64,000 nt of DNA, taken from Prostheceraeus crozeri. Its lineage: Eukaryota; Platyhelminthes; Polycladida; Euryleptidae. The translations under genes were made by a program, and so were the position numbers. Below, piece after piece: positions 54,376 through 64,000 of this stretch. The stretch lies in the NCBI GenBank assembly GCA_907163375.1, contig CAJQUW010005328.1:62001-126000 (forward strand), written 5' to 3'. The notes beneath the pieces are model-generated. The model saw only the letters and a program-made list of their open reading frames with translations, was not told where the DNA came from and ran no database searches. How positions within the stretch are numbered: position 1 is the stretch's first letter; each line of letters begins with the position of its first letter.

Positions 54376-55190
54376 TTAGAAACAACATATTTCAGCTATA
54401 CTTTTATAATCCTCTTCATTTAGAATCTTCTTTTCTAACAGTCTTTTCAATATAGCATGAATTTCATTGAAACTAGAATTATGTCCTTCTTTTATTGCAG
54501 ATATTAAAATATTTAATCTATTTAGAAATTCTTGTGGATCATCTGGTAAAAATACAGTTGTTTCTGTTTTAAAACCTTTCCCTTCTTTGACTCCCGTTGA
54601 TAATAAATTTTCTAATTGTTTATAACGTCTAAGAGATTTTGCTGGACCAACTCTATCTAACATAGCTTTATATTTTATGAGATCTCCTACAGCATAATTT
54701 TTTAAATCTGCTCCTCTTAAAAGATCAACAAAATTTCTATCTAAACTAAAAGGAGATCTATCTGGTGAAAAAATTTAACCTCGAAAAGGTTGTGGAAATA
54801 TTTCTTTTTGTCCGAGATAAAATCTAGGTATTGTTTTTCCATCTATAAATGAAATAGAATGTTCAAATTGCATAGATTTCGGTAATTTCTTATTAATGTT
54901 TGATTCTAGTAATCCATAGTCATCTAATATAGTTTTGTGCTCTGGATCTGTTATATCAATTTGTTTATCATTATTTGCAAGTTCTTTTTCAAGAGTTTTA
55001 AATGGTTTCATAGTTTTTCAAAATCAGTTTTTACTTGCTCGGTTTGCTGCATTTTTTCAAACATATCAGATTGAATACCAGCTTTTATCATTCTATGTTG
55101 AAGATGATTTTCTTTCATAATATTTCTTTGTTTTATCAACTCTTCTAATTATTTTATTCTTTTAAAATTATCAGCTTTAATTTCATCCAT
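54376..55190 (-). pseudogene. Conserved Polinton protein of unknown function, broken
   Basis: Start at 55190 (MDEIKADNFKRIK), followed at once by a TAA. A shift lies near 55015 and another TAA at about 54776, with the open parts 54775-55011 and 54376-54663 in one frame. Features: helical N-terminus, IPRFYLGQKEIF followed by SPDRSPFSLDRNFVDLLRG, then KYKAMLDRVGPAKSLRRYK. Similar proteins recur beside penton genes in Polintons to my recollection (possibly the one called PW), but I could not verify this. Structural role inferred from position only. Confidence 0.45.
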
Positions 55191-55444
55191 TTTTTAAAAT
55201 ATAATATTTGAATTTTGTGGTAACATTGGAATACAACAAAAACATTTTACTGAAAAAATTTTTCTTTATTGCTTTGTTGTCTGACATCTTTTCGTTTAAA
55301 GTTTTCTCGTTTTAAGTTTTGTTTAATAAAGTTTTGCTTAAATTTTCGCTTAAAGTTTTTAGCTCTTCTAAAAAAACTTTATCATTTTCTTTATTAGAAA
55401 TTTTACCATCACTAGAAATTTTGCCATCCTGTTTATTCTTATCA

Positions 55445-56011
55445 TCAACTTTTTTCTGACTGTAATTGAAATGATATTTGATTTACTTCATTAGCTATTT
55501 GATCGAATTTTTCAATCTCATCGAACGTAATAACATTATCATCACATACTCTTTGAAAGTAGTAATGTAGTTTATCATAGATTTCTTTAATATGTAAATG
55601 CTTAGTTTTTAATGATTTTCGTTTCTTGGTTATTAAAGATTTATCCAACATTGTAACAAGTGAAGTTGCAGAAACACCCGTACCTGTTAAAGCTGTAGCA
55701 ACTACTGGAATTACTAAAACACCTGAAGATATAACAATTGTTAAAGCACCTAAACTTATTCTTAAGAATATGCCAATTCCTTGTGTTACATTCTTAACTT
55801 TACTCCATCTCTTTCTTAATTTTTTATAATGCTCTAATCTTAATAATAATTGAGATTCCTTATCTTTCATATAACGTACTCTATCTTTATGTTTTTCTTT
55901 ATTCATTTTTTCAATGTCCATTAAAGTAGAACTACGTTCATATGATAACGAAGGATATATTCTTGCGGTTTCTTCCACTTTTGTTCCTTCCATTTCCGAG
56001 GTATCTTCCAT
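55445..56011 (-). CDS. TIR-encoded membrane protein
   Basis: ATG at 56011 (MEDTSEMEG), 188 codons. An acidic start is followed by a strongly charged helix (EKMNKEKHKDRVR; LRLEHYKKLRKRW), two adjacent hydrophobic segments (FLRISLGALTIVISSGVLV and the glycine-rich TALTGTGVSATSLV), a basic KKRKSLKTKHL loop and a C-terminal helix with DNVITFDEIEKFDQ. It looks like a small two-pass membrane protein. Similar ORFs recur in Polintons and invertebrate genomes, function unknown (from memory). The stop may be premature: a shift in the A-run at about 55450 would extend the protein to about 55322. Most of the gene lies in the right TIR. Confidence 0.6.
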   Translation of the reverse strand: MEDTSEMEGTKVEETARIYPSLSYERSSTLMDIEKMNKEKHKDRVRYMKDKESQLLLRLEHYKKLRKRWSKVKNVTQGIGIFLRISLGALTIVISSGVLVIPVVATALTGTGVSATSLVTMLDKSLITKKRKSLKTKHLHIKEIYDKLHYYFQRVCDDNVITFDEIEKFDQIANEVNQISFQLQSEKS

Positions 56012-56521
56012 TTTTAAAGAAATATTTTTAGACACATAATTTTAGTTATCTCATATTTTAAAACCTGAAAAATGGATAAAATTCATGAACTTAAGACGTT
56101 TTTAAAAATACCAATTTTTTTGATGTTGTGTCCTGGAACGGTCATGATTTGAGCAAGAGAGAGAGAAAAAAATTATAATCACAAATTTGAGATTCTTAAC
56201 TTTTATGATTTTTTCGGTGTCCTGGAACGGTCATGATTTGAGCAAGAAAAAATGATCTTAATCACAAATTTGTGATTCTTGACTTTTCTGATTTTACAGT
56301 GTCCTGGAACGGTCATGATTTTCAAGGTAAAAATTGTAATTCTCAAATTTGAGATTTTGAAAAATTTGAAAAATTGGGTATTTTTAAAAACGCCCAAATT
56401 TATGAATTTAGGTCTTCATAACCTGAAATAATGACCAAAATTCATGAATTTAGTCGTTTTTTTAAAAATACCAATTTTTCTGAATTTTTCGGTGCCCTGG
56501 AACGGTCTTCTTCCTATTACT
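55685..56521 (-). repeat. Polinton right terminal inverted repeat
   Basis: Complement of 39560-40308, longer by about 88 bp, mostly because it has a fourth subterminal unit. Motif copies (read GTGNCCTGGAACGGTC) are at 56128-56143, 56217-56232, 56299-56314 and 56492-56507. It ends ...CCTATTACT next to ATTGCG. Confidence 0.9.
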
Positions 56522-56527
56522 ATTGCG
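56522..56527 (+). repeat. Right 6-bp target-site duplication, ATTGCG
   Basis: Identical to 39554-39559. The flank then continues GCAAAATTTGAAGCTGAA as at the empty site near 21825. Confidence 0.9.
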
Positions 56528-57869
56528 CGCAAAATTTGAAGCTGAATCACAGTTATCCAATAACCCCACTAAATGGACTGTGCTGATTCAAAGGGTGATA
56601 TTTTTGGCCAGCAACGGTTGATAAGCACCTGAAAATTCTGAAACATATGATTTATAGGACAACAAAACAAACACTTTGAATGAGCAAAGTGATGATTATT
56701 GAATTACGATTACGAATCGACTCATTGCGATGATGCAAAATCATGCCGCTTTAAACAAAAATTGAAATTATTACTGCACATGTATACAGATATAATTAAA
56801 GACAAAACTAACTGATCTCACTTCAGATAGCTATAATAAAAACATTCCAAATTTGAAATGAAAGCAAATGCACAGAATTAAAAATACCATATTAGAAATA
56901 CACTACATGTACGATTAGACCTACTTCTAATTCTAAGAAAAATGCTAATAGCCTACGTATTTCAGAATGCGATCGATGGGTTAATGTTTCTAAAGTAATA
57001 ACTGTTGTTCTTAAATCGGTAGTTGGTCATGAAATATATAACTCACACAAGTTAGAATTCTGCACTGTCAGAGAATTTAACTGTCAAAATGGGAACCTGC
57101 CTAGGCCTACTGACTGTAGTGTTCTTTGAAGACTCAGCAGTATAATGCGGGCAAAGTCGGACACTAGTAATCATATCTTGTACAAGACACTAAAAGGAAC
57201 AATTTTATGTGAGTCTTGGTCCTCCCATTGCAGTTCATCGATAACTTTTCGCATGGTATTTATGAAATTATTTTTATGAAAGCTAACTTTTATAGCAAAA
57301 TCTTGCTTTATTTCAGATACTCTAATTACAGACTTCCAAATATCTAGTGCTCGTGCAATTATACAAAACTCTGCTTCATAGTACTAAGAATATCTGGCTA
57401 AAATCTCATAAGCATAGGACATTTCATGGTGTACATATAGGTCATTGAGTAAAACCTATTTTCTGTGCTAAATTCATGGAAAACAATAGGGGAAATCCAA
57501 ACATCCTAACTTCGCACTTCATTGCAGCCGTGCGACACTATAAAACAATTAAAACAATAAATATGTCTATTTCCCTGCATTTGGGGATATTGTCCAATGA
57601 AAAATGAATGAAAGATTCAGATTGCTGAACATCGAACACTGTGCAGTCCTGATATGAAAATTAACCATTTAGTATCAAGATCAAAATCTTCCACGTGTAC
57701 GCACAAGATGAAACTATTCATGTTCATTTCTGTATTACATATCCGCCTCATCAATTCTAGAGGTAGTGGTTGCATCTTCGCTCACATTTCACACAAAGAG
57801 GGAATCAAAGTATGATTCGATGATCGTGAAAATAGATAAAATAAGTATCCTCCTTCTCACACTGTCGTT
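56528..57869. other. Unassigned region
   Basis: Only the first ~25 bp belong to the repeat that hosts the Polinton. The rest shows no coding frame or repeat that I recognise. Confidence 0.4.
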
Positions 57870-57975
57870 TCCCTAGTAGCAAGCTTATTACTAACCAAAA
57901 ATACATTCAAATTTATCAACAATCATTACATGCACATGAAAGGCACTGCAATGGGTGGCAAACATAGCACCAAAA
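57870..57975 (+). mobile_element. PLE RT fragment (GTAMG motif)
   Basis: Translation FKFINNHYMHMKGTAMGGKH matches the PLE RT block that precedes the APxYAN motif. It is a short orphan piece of another PLE copy upstream of the next element. Confidence 0.5.
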
Positions 57976-57989
57976 GTACACCATTATTA

Positions 57990-59172
57990 CGCCATATTGA
58001 AATACCATGATAATTGAATTAATGATTGTAATGTTACGGATATCTTTCAGTTTGTTGAAAAGTTGAAGCATCTCAAAATTCCGGATTTGAAATATAGAAA
58101 ATTAGTCAGCTTTGATGTATCGAATCTCTTCTCGGCGATTCCCGTCAACAAGACGATTGATTACATTCTGTCGTTAACTGACTTTGAGCACTGTTCTGTC
58201 TCTAAACCAGCTTTGAAAAGTTCACTAGAAATAGCATGTACAAACATTATATTCTCTTTTAATGAGAAACTGTTTTAAAAATAGATAGCATGCCAATGGG
58301 CTTGAAGTTAACTCCTAACACCGCTGCGTTTACCATGAATCTTGTAGAAAGCCGGTTTTCAGAACTGACTCACCATCCCCTTTTCTACACTAGATATATA
58401 GATGCCTTCTTTGCGGTCCTTCGTTCTGAAAAACACTGCAAATATTTTCTCGAGTTTCGCAATTCGGTTGATGAAAATTTAAAGTTTACGATGGAGCTAG
58501 GCCAGAATGATAGTCTCATCTTTCTTGACAATTGTCAGTATTCTTGATGGTGCATTTGATATTAGCCATCACATCAAAGAAACCAATACAGGTATCTACA
58601 TACCTGCCTCTTCGTGCTCTCCCTCTTCCTATAAGATCACTGCTATGCGTTCCCTATTTTCTAGAGCGTATAGAATCTGTTCCAATGAAGAGAATTTTAG
58701 AATAGCGTGTGAACGCATCAAATCAATGTTTCTGAAAATTAGCAAAATGCCTCAACCACTTGTGAAGTGGGTAAGGTGTACTGGTCCATTCCTTTCATAA
58801 AACATAAGCAAACTAAAAAGACGTATAAACGAGTTGAATGAGAAATTGTAGAATGTGAAAATTTATTTGGCTTTCAAAACCAATAAAGTTTTGAACCATT
58901 TCTATAACAAAGATCGCATTTAGCTTGGCTTGAAATTGAATGTTACATATCTGTATACTTGTGATCGCTGTTCAATGCGATACATTGGTGCTACCAAGCG
59001 CTACTTAGCCACTCCAATCAGTGAGCATTTGAAAGCCTATCCCGTAGCCACTGAAATTTCTTTAAATGGGCACCATCCTAGAGCTGAAAATTTCTCTTAT
59101 CGGTGCATCAGCCTATCCTCTTATCTTAGAGTCTATTTTTCTGAAAGAAAATATCGATATGTTATCGAATGA
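57990..59172 (+). mobile_element. Penelope-like element, RT plus GIY-YIG, decayed
   Basis: RT motif A is KLVSFDVSNLFSAIPV (about 58090-58140). The motif B region is MPMGLKLTPNTAAF (58290). Motif C is YTRYIDAFFAV (about 58390), where the second catalytic Asp is Ala. IKETNTGIYI and a helical thumb follow (58570-58790). The GIY-YIG domain starts near 58930 with YLYTCDRCSMRYIGATKRYL and continues TPISEHLKAYP. Shifts and stops separate the parts, and the YIDA change inactivates the polymerase. The endonuclease part and tail are repeated in inverted orientation at 62700-64000. Confidence 0.75.
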
Positions 59173-60352
59173 AAGGAATGGCTCAGTACCCTTGCACTTG
59201 AATCTGTGAATACACTTGACCTCATTGTTCCCTTGCAGATTGCACCGAAGTTTTGCGCGTCATAAATGATGGATATCGGTTCATGCATTTTACGTTGATA
59301 CTGCTGAAGATGGAGTGAATAACTCTGAAACATGTTCGGATGAAAGAAACAGTTGCTGTTTTTCATTCAAAAGATGTTCAAGTTGGGCTCTTTCTGTCTG
59401 AATATATATGGGTCATTCCACGACGATTCAACCAATGGCATGTGGCACTAAGACTCAGATATATGTATTTATTTTCGGATATATGTTTGCTATACCATAG
59501 AAAACAACAAATCTGAAATATTCTTTACCAATTTTGAATATAGCGGGATCTAGAGCTATTTTTTAGAAATTTGATTTTTTCCAAATTTTTGAAGCTATCA
59601 AAATTTGATTTTTACCCCGTTGTAACTTTTTTCTGTAGGTTCGTTACTCAACCAAACTTTGCATGCATCATTAGTTTGGTATAAAGGAATTCCTGTGTGA
59701 ATTTCAACGGGTAACTGGCATGCATAACGGAGCTACATGCTGGCTCCAAAAATGGTAAAAAAATAGGGTCCGCGAAAAACACAAAAAATTTAAACTTATC
59801 TCACAACTTTCTGTAATCTTGTTACCCGTAATAACCATGACAATTGTGTTGCTGTATATCAGTGTGTTTCACATCCGAATCTTCAGCGGTAACCAGAATA
59901 CAGAGAGCTACACAATGCATTCAAAAATCGTGTTTTCTCAAAAAATGCCATAAACAGCTGTTTTCAAGCTGGGCTAGCTTTATGAAACTTTGATATATTG
60001 CAATAGAGCCAAATGTGACTTTTGAAGTTCGAGTTTTGTTGGACTAGATATGTTTTATCAATCGACATTGTTCTTTTGAATAGTAAAGTTTGTGCGAAAT
60101 GCTCAGGATGGATTTATCTTACTGTTTCCTGAAGTAATTAATTGCTTTTAGGAATTTCAATTATTCTAATGCTGAGATATCATTCGCAACGAACAGGAGA
60201 AGCGCCTTAATGCATTTGTAGCGAACACTATTTCAAAGTTGATGTTGAAAAATATTGTTTAGAAAAGATATGCAAGACAATTAGATTGTGGTAGAAAGTG
60301 ATTTGGTCGCATGAAATATGTAGAATCTCTTTCAATAACAGATGACTGACTT
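58901..60352 (+). repeat. Left arm of a giant inverted repeat
   Basis: Covers the PLE endonuclease, its hammerhead-like core and a ~1.1-kb tail. The complementary arm is 62700-64000 and runs off the window. The left arm has about 150 bp (60075-60225) missing from the right arm. Matching is close throughout, including GGGTCATTCCACGACGATTC. Confidence 0.85.
59304..59331 (+). ncRNA. Hammerhead-ribozyme-like core
   Basis: CTGAAGA, stem II GGAGT...AACTC with loop GAAT, then GAAAC. The upstream CATGCA could pair as stem III with CATG after GAAA, but the cleavage triplet would be GCA where GUH is expected. An identical copy lies inverted at 63573-63600. Confidence 0.45.
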
Positions 60353-60968
60353 ATAATTACAAATTACCATGATCATCAGTTAGCATCGAAAGATCCTTCA
60401 TACAGGAAATGCATTTTTGATTTCACCAATCAATAGGTAAACCTCCATTTGAAAACAATAAGCCTATTGATATTTTAGCATTATGATATTGTGAAAATGT
60501 TGATCATGAGAAGCCACTCCATTCCGTTCTGAGGTTTTCAACAGCATTCTAAATTGATTACGTAATAATTACATTAATGTGGTTATATGTAATACAAACA
60601 TGGTCTTAATGGACAAGAATATAATTAAATCGTTACTTTGACAAGAATGAAATGTACTCGCATGCCTTTTCATTACCAAATAAATGAAAAAGCACTACAT
60701 TTTGCATTAATTTTGAAAGGCTGTGTAGAATCCTGCTTTAGCTTGTTTTCTTTTTATGGAACCTATAATCCTGAGTTACTTTTGTATAGTGTGCAGTTTT
60801 ATGAAAGGCTTAAAAATTGATCTGGTTTAATTTTTCTATGAACAGGAATAATTTGCTTACATTCAATCGTATGAGTGATTCATGAATCAGAGGAATCAAC
60901 AACAGCAATTGTTAATATCAAACGTAATCAATGATTCACATGGGATATTGATTATGATGCCTAAAATA
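60353..60968. other. Spacer between inverted arms, left of Tc1
   Basis: Single-copy AT-rich DNA without a recognisable gene. The frame at 60638-60820 is short and has no motif. Confidence 0.4.
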
Positions 60969-62390
60969 CAGAGACCGCAAAAAGTTTACGAACACCTTCT
61001 AAAAATAGATGAAATTTGACTGCCTGGTTGAATCGCTTACCAGAGCCGATAGCAATGCTGATTTTCCCTTCATGCAGCGTAACTTTAGACTATTGGCTGT
61101 CTGGATGTCCAATTAGATACACCAGATACACTATTGATTATTGTCTGCCTCTCATTGCCTCCTCATTGACGTAAAAAGTCACACACGAGTGTGAGCCGTC
61201 AGAGTTAGTATGGGTCGAAAACCGCAGCTTTCAGTCGCTGTGCGCTCGAATATATTGCTTTTATCTGAAGAAGGTTACAGCCAGCGACAGATCTCCAAGC
61301 GTCTTAAGATTTCTGTTGCATCAGTCAACAAGTTTCTGAAGCTGAAGGACGCAGGAGAATCACTGGAACCTAAGAAGAGGACCGGGAGGCAGCGCAAGAC
61401 TTCGTCCAGGACTGACATGCAGATCAAGCGTCTAGTGTCACAGAAACCGTTTTTGTCAGCTGCCCAAATCAAGGCCGAACTCCCAGGCATCTTGGACGAC
61501 GTCAGCTGTAGGACAGTCCAACACCGGTTGCACTCGGAGTTGGGCTTCAAGGCCAGAAGACCAGCTCGCAAGCCATTTCTCACAAAGAAGATGAGGAAGA
61601 AGCGCCTGGAGTTCTGCAGGGCTCACGCGAACTGGACAGCTGAACAGTGGTCCACCGTCATGTTCAGTGACGAGTCTGTGTTTCGGCAGTTCGGGAACTT
61701 CAAGACCACTGTCCGCCGGCCGCCCGGATCGTCTGCCTTCTCTCCTCAATACGTGGTGCCGACGGTGAAGCACCCTCCATCAGTGATGGTCTGGGGCGCC
61801 TTCAGTGCTAGAGGACGAGCTGGTCTCTACTTCCTGGAGAAGAACACAACGATGAACGCCAACCGGTACATCGATGTGCTGGACAACCACCTGTTGCAGT
61901 TCATGGAGATACAGGGGTGTACGACATTCCAACACGACGGTGCTCCTGTCCACAAGGCTAAGAAGGTGAGCTTGTGGCTCCGAGAACACCGCACCACTCA
62001 GCTCGATTGGCCCGGGAACTCACCCGATCTCAACCCAATTGAGAATCTCTGGGTTCTCTTGAAGAAAAAGATGGCGGAAAAGAATTGCAGCAATGTGGAG
62101 GAACTCAAGAACCACCTAAAGATGATCTGGGTGACTGATATTTCGGTGGAGCTGTGCCAGAGTCTGGTCATGTCTATGCCACGCCGCATACAGGCCGTTC
62201 TGAAGAACAAAGGTTATAATACAAAATACTGAAATTTTTTCATTAAAATGCTTTGTTTGTATCAAATTTGATGTGTTTTCTTCACTAATCATGTTATATG
62301 TGCATTAATACGTCATTCAACACATAGTTTTACTGGACAGACAATTCTTTTGAATTCTGAGGGGTGTTCGTAAACTTTTTGCGGTCACTG
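60969..62390 (+). mobile_element. Tc1-type transposon, intact
   Basis: A 1,422-bp element between TA dinucleotides (60967-60968, 62391-62392). Terminal inverted repeats of 28 bp: left CAGAGACCGCAAAAAGTTTA, right reading inward CAGTGACCGCAAAAAGTTTA, one mismatch over the 28. One complete transposase gene lies inside. Intact ends and frame point to recent insertion. Its GC content is visibly higher than its surroundings. Confidence 0.9.
61210..62232 (+). CDS. Tc1 transposase (DD34E)
   Basis: Uninterrupted 340-residue frame, the normal length for Tc1 transposases. Two helix-turn-helix DNA-binding units come first (YSQRQISKRLKISVASVNKF; then the region around LSAAQIKAELPGI). A basic KKRTGRQRK linker, GRPR-like, lies between them. 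Catalytic residues: Asp in MFSDESVF, Asp in FQHDGAPVHKA, Glu in NSPDLNPIENLW, with 34 residues between the last two. It cuts and pastes the element into TA sites. The ATG at 61210 follows ~240 bp of left-end sequence. It may still be active. Confidence 0.92.
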   Translation: MGRKPQLSVAVRSNILLLSEEGYSQRQISKRLKISVASVNKFLKLKDAGESLEPKKRTGRQRKTSSRTDMQIKRLVSQKPFLSAAQIKAELPGILDDVSCRTVQHRLHSELGFKARRPARKPFLTKKMRKKRLEFCRAHANWTAEQWSTVMFSDESVFRQFGNFKTTVRRPPGSSAFSPQYVVPTVKHPPSVMVWGAFSARGRAGLYFLEKNTTMNANRYIDVLDNHLLQFMEIQGCTTFQHDGAPVHKAKKVSLWLREHRTTQLDWPGNSPDLNPIENLWVLLKKKMAEKNCSNVEELKNHLKMIWVTDISVELCQSLVMSMPRRIQAVLKNKGYNTKY

Positions 62391-62392
62391 TA

Positions 62393-62699
62393 TTTGTACG
62401 CGGCTGCTTCTACTTGTTGGGAAGTCTTCACTTTTTAATTTTAATTTACGTAAGTGAATACTTGAAATAAATAGTAGTTCAATTACAAATGTAAAATTAG
62501 ATGAAATTCAGTCAGTCAGTCGTCGTGCAATATCTATGTATCTTACCTAAACAAGCCCGCTTTTCCACATGAAAAGTCTGAACTACTACATTTAGGTGTG
62601 ATTTAATAATAGCGGTTCGCTAATTGCATAACGATCTCGAATGTGATCAGTGAAAGGCAGGTGAGAGATTCTCAGTGTCATTTAAAAATACAGAAGGGT
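62393..62699. other. Spacer between Tc1 and right inverted arm
   Basis: No gene or repeat recognised. It ends where the complement of the left arm begins, at the GTCAGTCATCTGTTATTGAAAG block. Confidence 0.4.
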
Positions 62700-63572
62700 A
62701 GTCAGTCATCTGTTATTGAAAGAGATTCTACATCTTCATACAACCAAATCAATTTCCACCACAATCGAATTGTCTTACATATCTTTTCTAAACAATATTT
62801 TTCAACATCAACTTTGAAATAGTGTTTGATTTCATGTCGATTGATAAAACATATCTAGTCCAACAAAACTCGAACTTCGAAAGTCACATTTGGCTCTATT
62901 GCAATATATCAAAGTTTCACAAAGCTAGCCCAGCTTGAAAACAGCTGTTTATGGCTTTTTTGAGAAAACACGATTTTTGAATGCATTGTGTAGCTCTCTG
63001 TATTCTGGTTACCGCTGAAGATTCGGATGTGAAACACACTGATATACAGCAACACAATTGTCATGGTTATTACGGGTAGCGAGATTACAGAAAGTTGCGA
63101 GATAAGTTTAAATTTTTTGTGTTTTTTCGCGGACCCTATTTTTTTACCATTTTTGGAGCCAGCATGTAGCTCCGTTATGCATGCCAGTTACCCGTTGAAA
63201 TTCACACAGGAATTCCTTTATACCAAACTAATGATGCATGCAAAGTTTGGTTGAGTAACGAACCTACAGAAAAAAAGTTACAACGGGGTAAAAATTCAAA
63301 TTTTGATAGCTTCAAAAATTTGGAAAAAATCAAATTTCTAAAAAATAGCTCTAGATCCCGCTATATTCAAAATTGGTAAATAATATTTCAGATTTGTTGT
63401 TTTCTATGGTATAGCAAACATATATCCAAAAATAAATACATATATCTGAGTCTTAGTGCCACATGCCATTGGTTGAATCGTCGTGGAATGACCCATATAT
63501 ATTCAGACAGAAAGAGCCCAACTTGAACATCTTTTGAATGAAAAACAGCAACTGTTTCTTTCAACCGAACAT

Positions 63573-63600
63573 GTTTCAGAGTTATTCACTCCATCTTCAG
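63573..63600 (-). ncRNA. Hammerhead-ribozyme-like core, inverted copy
   Basis: Inverted, identical counterpart of 59304-59331 (CTGAAGA, stem II, GAAAC on the minus strand). Confidence 0.45.
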
Positions 63601-63731
63601 CAGTATCAACGTAAAATGCATGAACCGATATCCATCATTTATGACGCGCAAAACTTCGGTGCAATCTGCAAGGGAAAAATGAGGTCAAGTGTATTCACAG
63701 ATTCAAGTGCAAGGGTACTGAGGCATTCCTT

Positions 63732-63974
63732 TCATTCGATAACATGTCGATATTTTCTTTCAGAAAAATAGTCTCTAAGATAAGAGGATAGGCTGATGCA
63801 CCGATAAGAGAAATTTTCAGCTCTAGGATGGTGCCCATTTAAAGAAATTTCAGTGGCTACGGGATAAGCTTTCAAATGCTCACTAATTGGAGTGGCTAAG
63901 TAGCGCTTGGTAGTACCAATGTATCGCATTGAACAGCGATCACAAGTATACAGATATGTAACATTCAATTTCAA
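63732..63974 (-). mobile_element. PLE GIY-YIG endonuclease, inverted copy
   Basis: Eighty residues almost identical to the frame at 58930-59172, with YLYTCDRCSMRYIGTTKRYL giving the GIY-YIG core and paired cysteines. Only a few residues differ (for example Ala to Thr after YIG). It lies on the minus strand within the right arm. Confidence 0.7.
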
Positions 63975-64000
63975 GCCAAGCTAAATGCGATCTTTGTTAT

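Larger units (their letters stand above)
39560..56521. mobile_element. Polinton/Maverick, full length, decayed
   Basis: A 16,962-bp element with terminal AG...CT, a 6-bp ATTGCG duplication and long terminal inverted repeats. It encodes the diagnostic set: protein-primed DNA polymerase B, retrovirus-type integrase, adenain-like protease, packaging ATPase, major and minor capsid proteins. Base composition is far more AT-rich than the surroundings. It is inserted in a dispersed repeat whose empty relative is at 21794-21845. Polintons are integrated virus-like elements. This copy has stops, shifts and deletions in most genes, so autonomous activity is not expected. Confidence 0.95.
62700..64000 (-). 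repeat. Right arm of the giant inverted repeat (open at window end)
   Basis: Inverted copy of 58901-60352, ending inside the PLE endonuclease region because the window stops. Whether it continues into an RT part cannot be seen. Confidence 0.85.

Noticed and set aside
40465..55190. Stop-codon reassignment in the Polinton, because most in-frame stops are TAA or TAG
   Set aside because: The same genes also carry single-base shifts, one in-frame TGA occurs, and the protease, Tc1 and zinc-finger genes end at normal stops. AT-rich decay explains the bias.
39560..56521. An active virus-like Polinton
   Set aside because: Polymerase, integrase, ATPase and coiled-coil genes are broken and the major capsid protein lacks its middle. 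Only the protease looks fully intact.

Overview
This window is animal (metazoan, probably invertebrate) nuclear DNA. It is AT-rich and has no bacterial gene organisation. It holds a same-strand cluster of C2H2 zinc-finger exons with apparent introns, and almost all the rest is transposable elements. Species cannot be named from the sequence.

Layout. (1) Four paralogous C2H2 zinc-finger terminal exons lie on the minus strand at 2423-3013, 18805-20196, 29395-30267 and 37895-38848. Each follows a matching pyrimidine tract and splice acceptor, and each is followed downstream by a copy of one noncoding flank repeat, so the cluster grew by segmental tandem duplication. (2) Between them lie DNA transposons: a piggyBac at 3547-9254 that swallowed a LINE, a pogo/Tigger remnant at 9614-10296, a hAT-like element at 12957-14024 and an unclassified element with ~510-bp inverted ends at 15435-17627. 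There are also non-LTR elements (17-340, 4130-6733, 26170-27430, 30695-31660, 33697-34985) and a Gypsy gag-pol remnant (22380-24862). (3) Penelope-like elements (PLEs) recur throughout as reverse transcriptase and GIY-YIG fragments, often flanked by inverted copies of their own 3' ends. Several of these ends carry hammerhead-ribozyme-like cores (CUGANGA, hairpin, GAAAC). (4) A complete-length Polinton/Maverick occupies 39560-56521. It has a 6-bp ATTGCG target duplication, AG...CT termini and TIRs of ~750/837 bp. (5) The last 5 kb is a very large inverted repeat of PLE sequence, with an intact 1,422-bp Tc1-type transposon in its centre.

The Polinton is the most informative object. From left to right it carries: a truncated TIR copy of a membrane-protein gene; a broken unidentified gene; a 50-aa CPRCGH protein with a degraded second copy; a duplicated protease N-terminus and the full adenain-like protease; then on the minus strand an integrase, a parvovirus-VP1-like phospholipase A2 gene, a hydrophobic pX/VI-like core protein, an internally deleted major capsid protein and a long coiled-coil gene; then on the plus strand an unidentified Asn/Asp/His-rich gene and a protein-primed DNA polymerase B; then on the minus strand the packaging ATPase, the penton-like minor capsid protein, an unidentified structural-type gene and the full TIR membrane protein. 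Together these are the replication, integration and virion-assembly functions expected of a virus-like Polinton. Nearly every gene has a frameshift or stop, and the major capsid protein has lost its middle, so this copy is very likely dead. The neighbouring Tc1 and zinc-finger frames are intact.

All family assignments rest on motifs read by eye. No database search, folding or alignment program was run.
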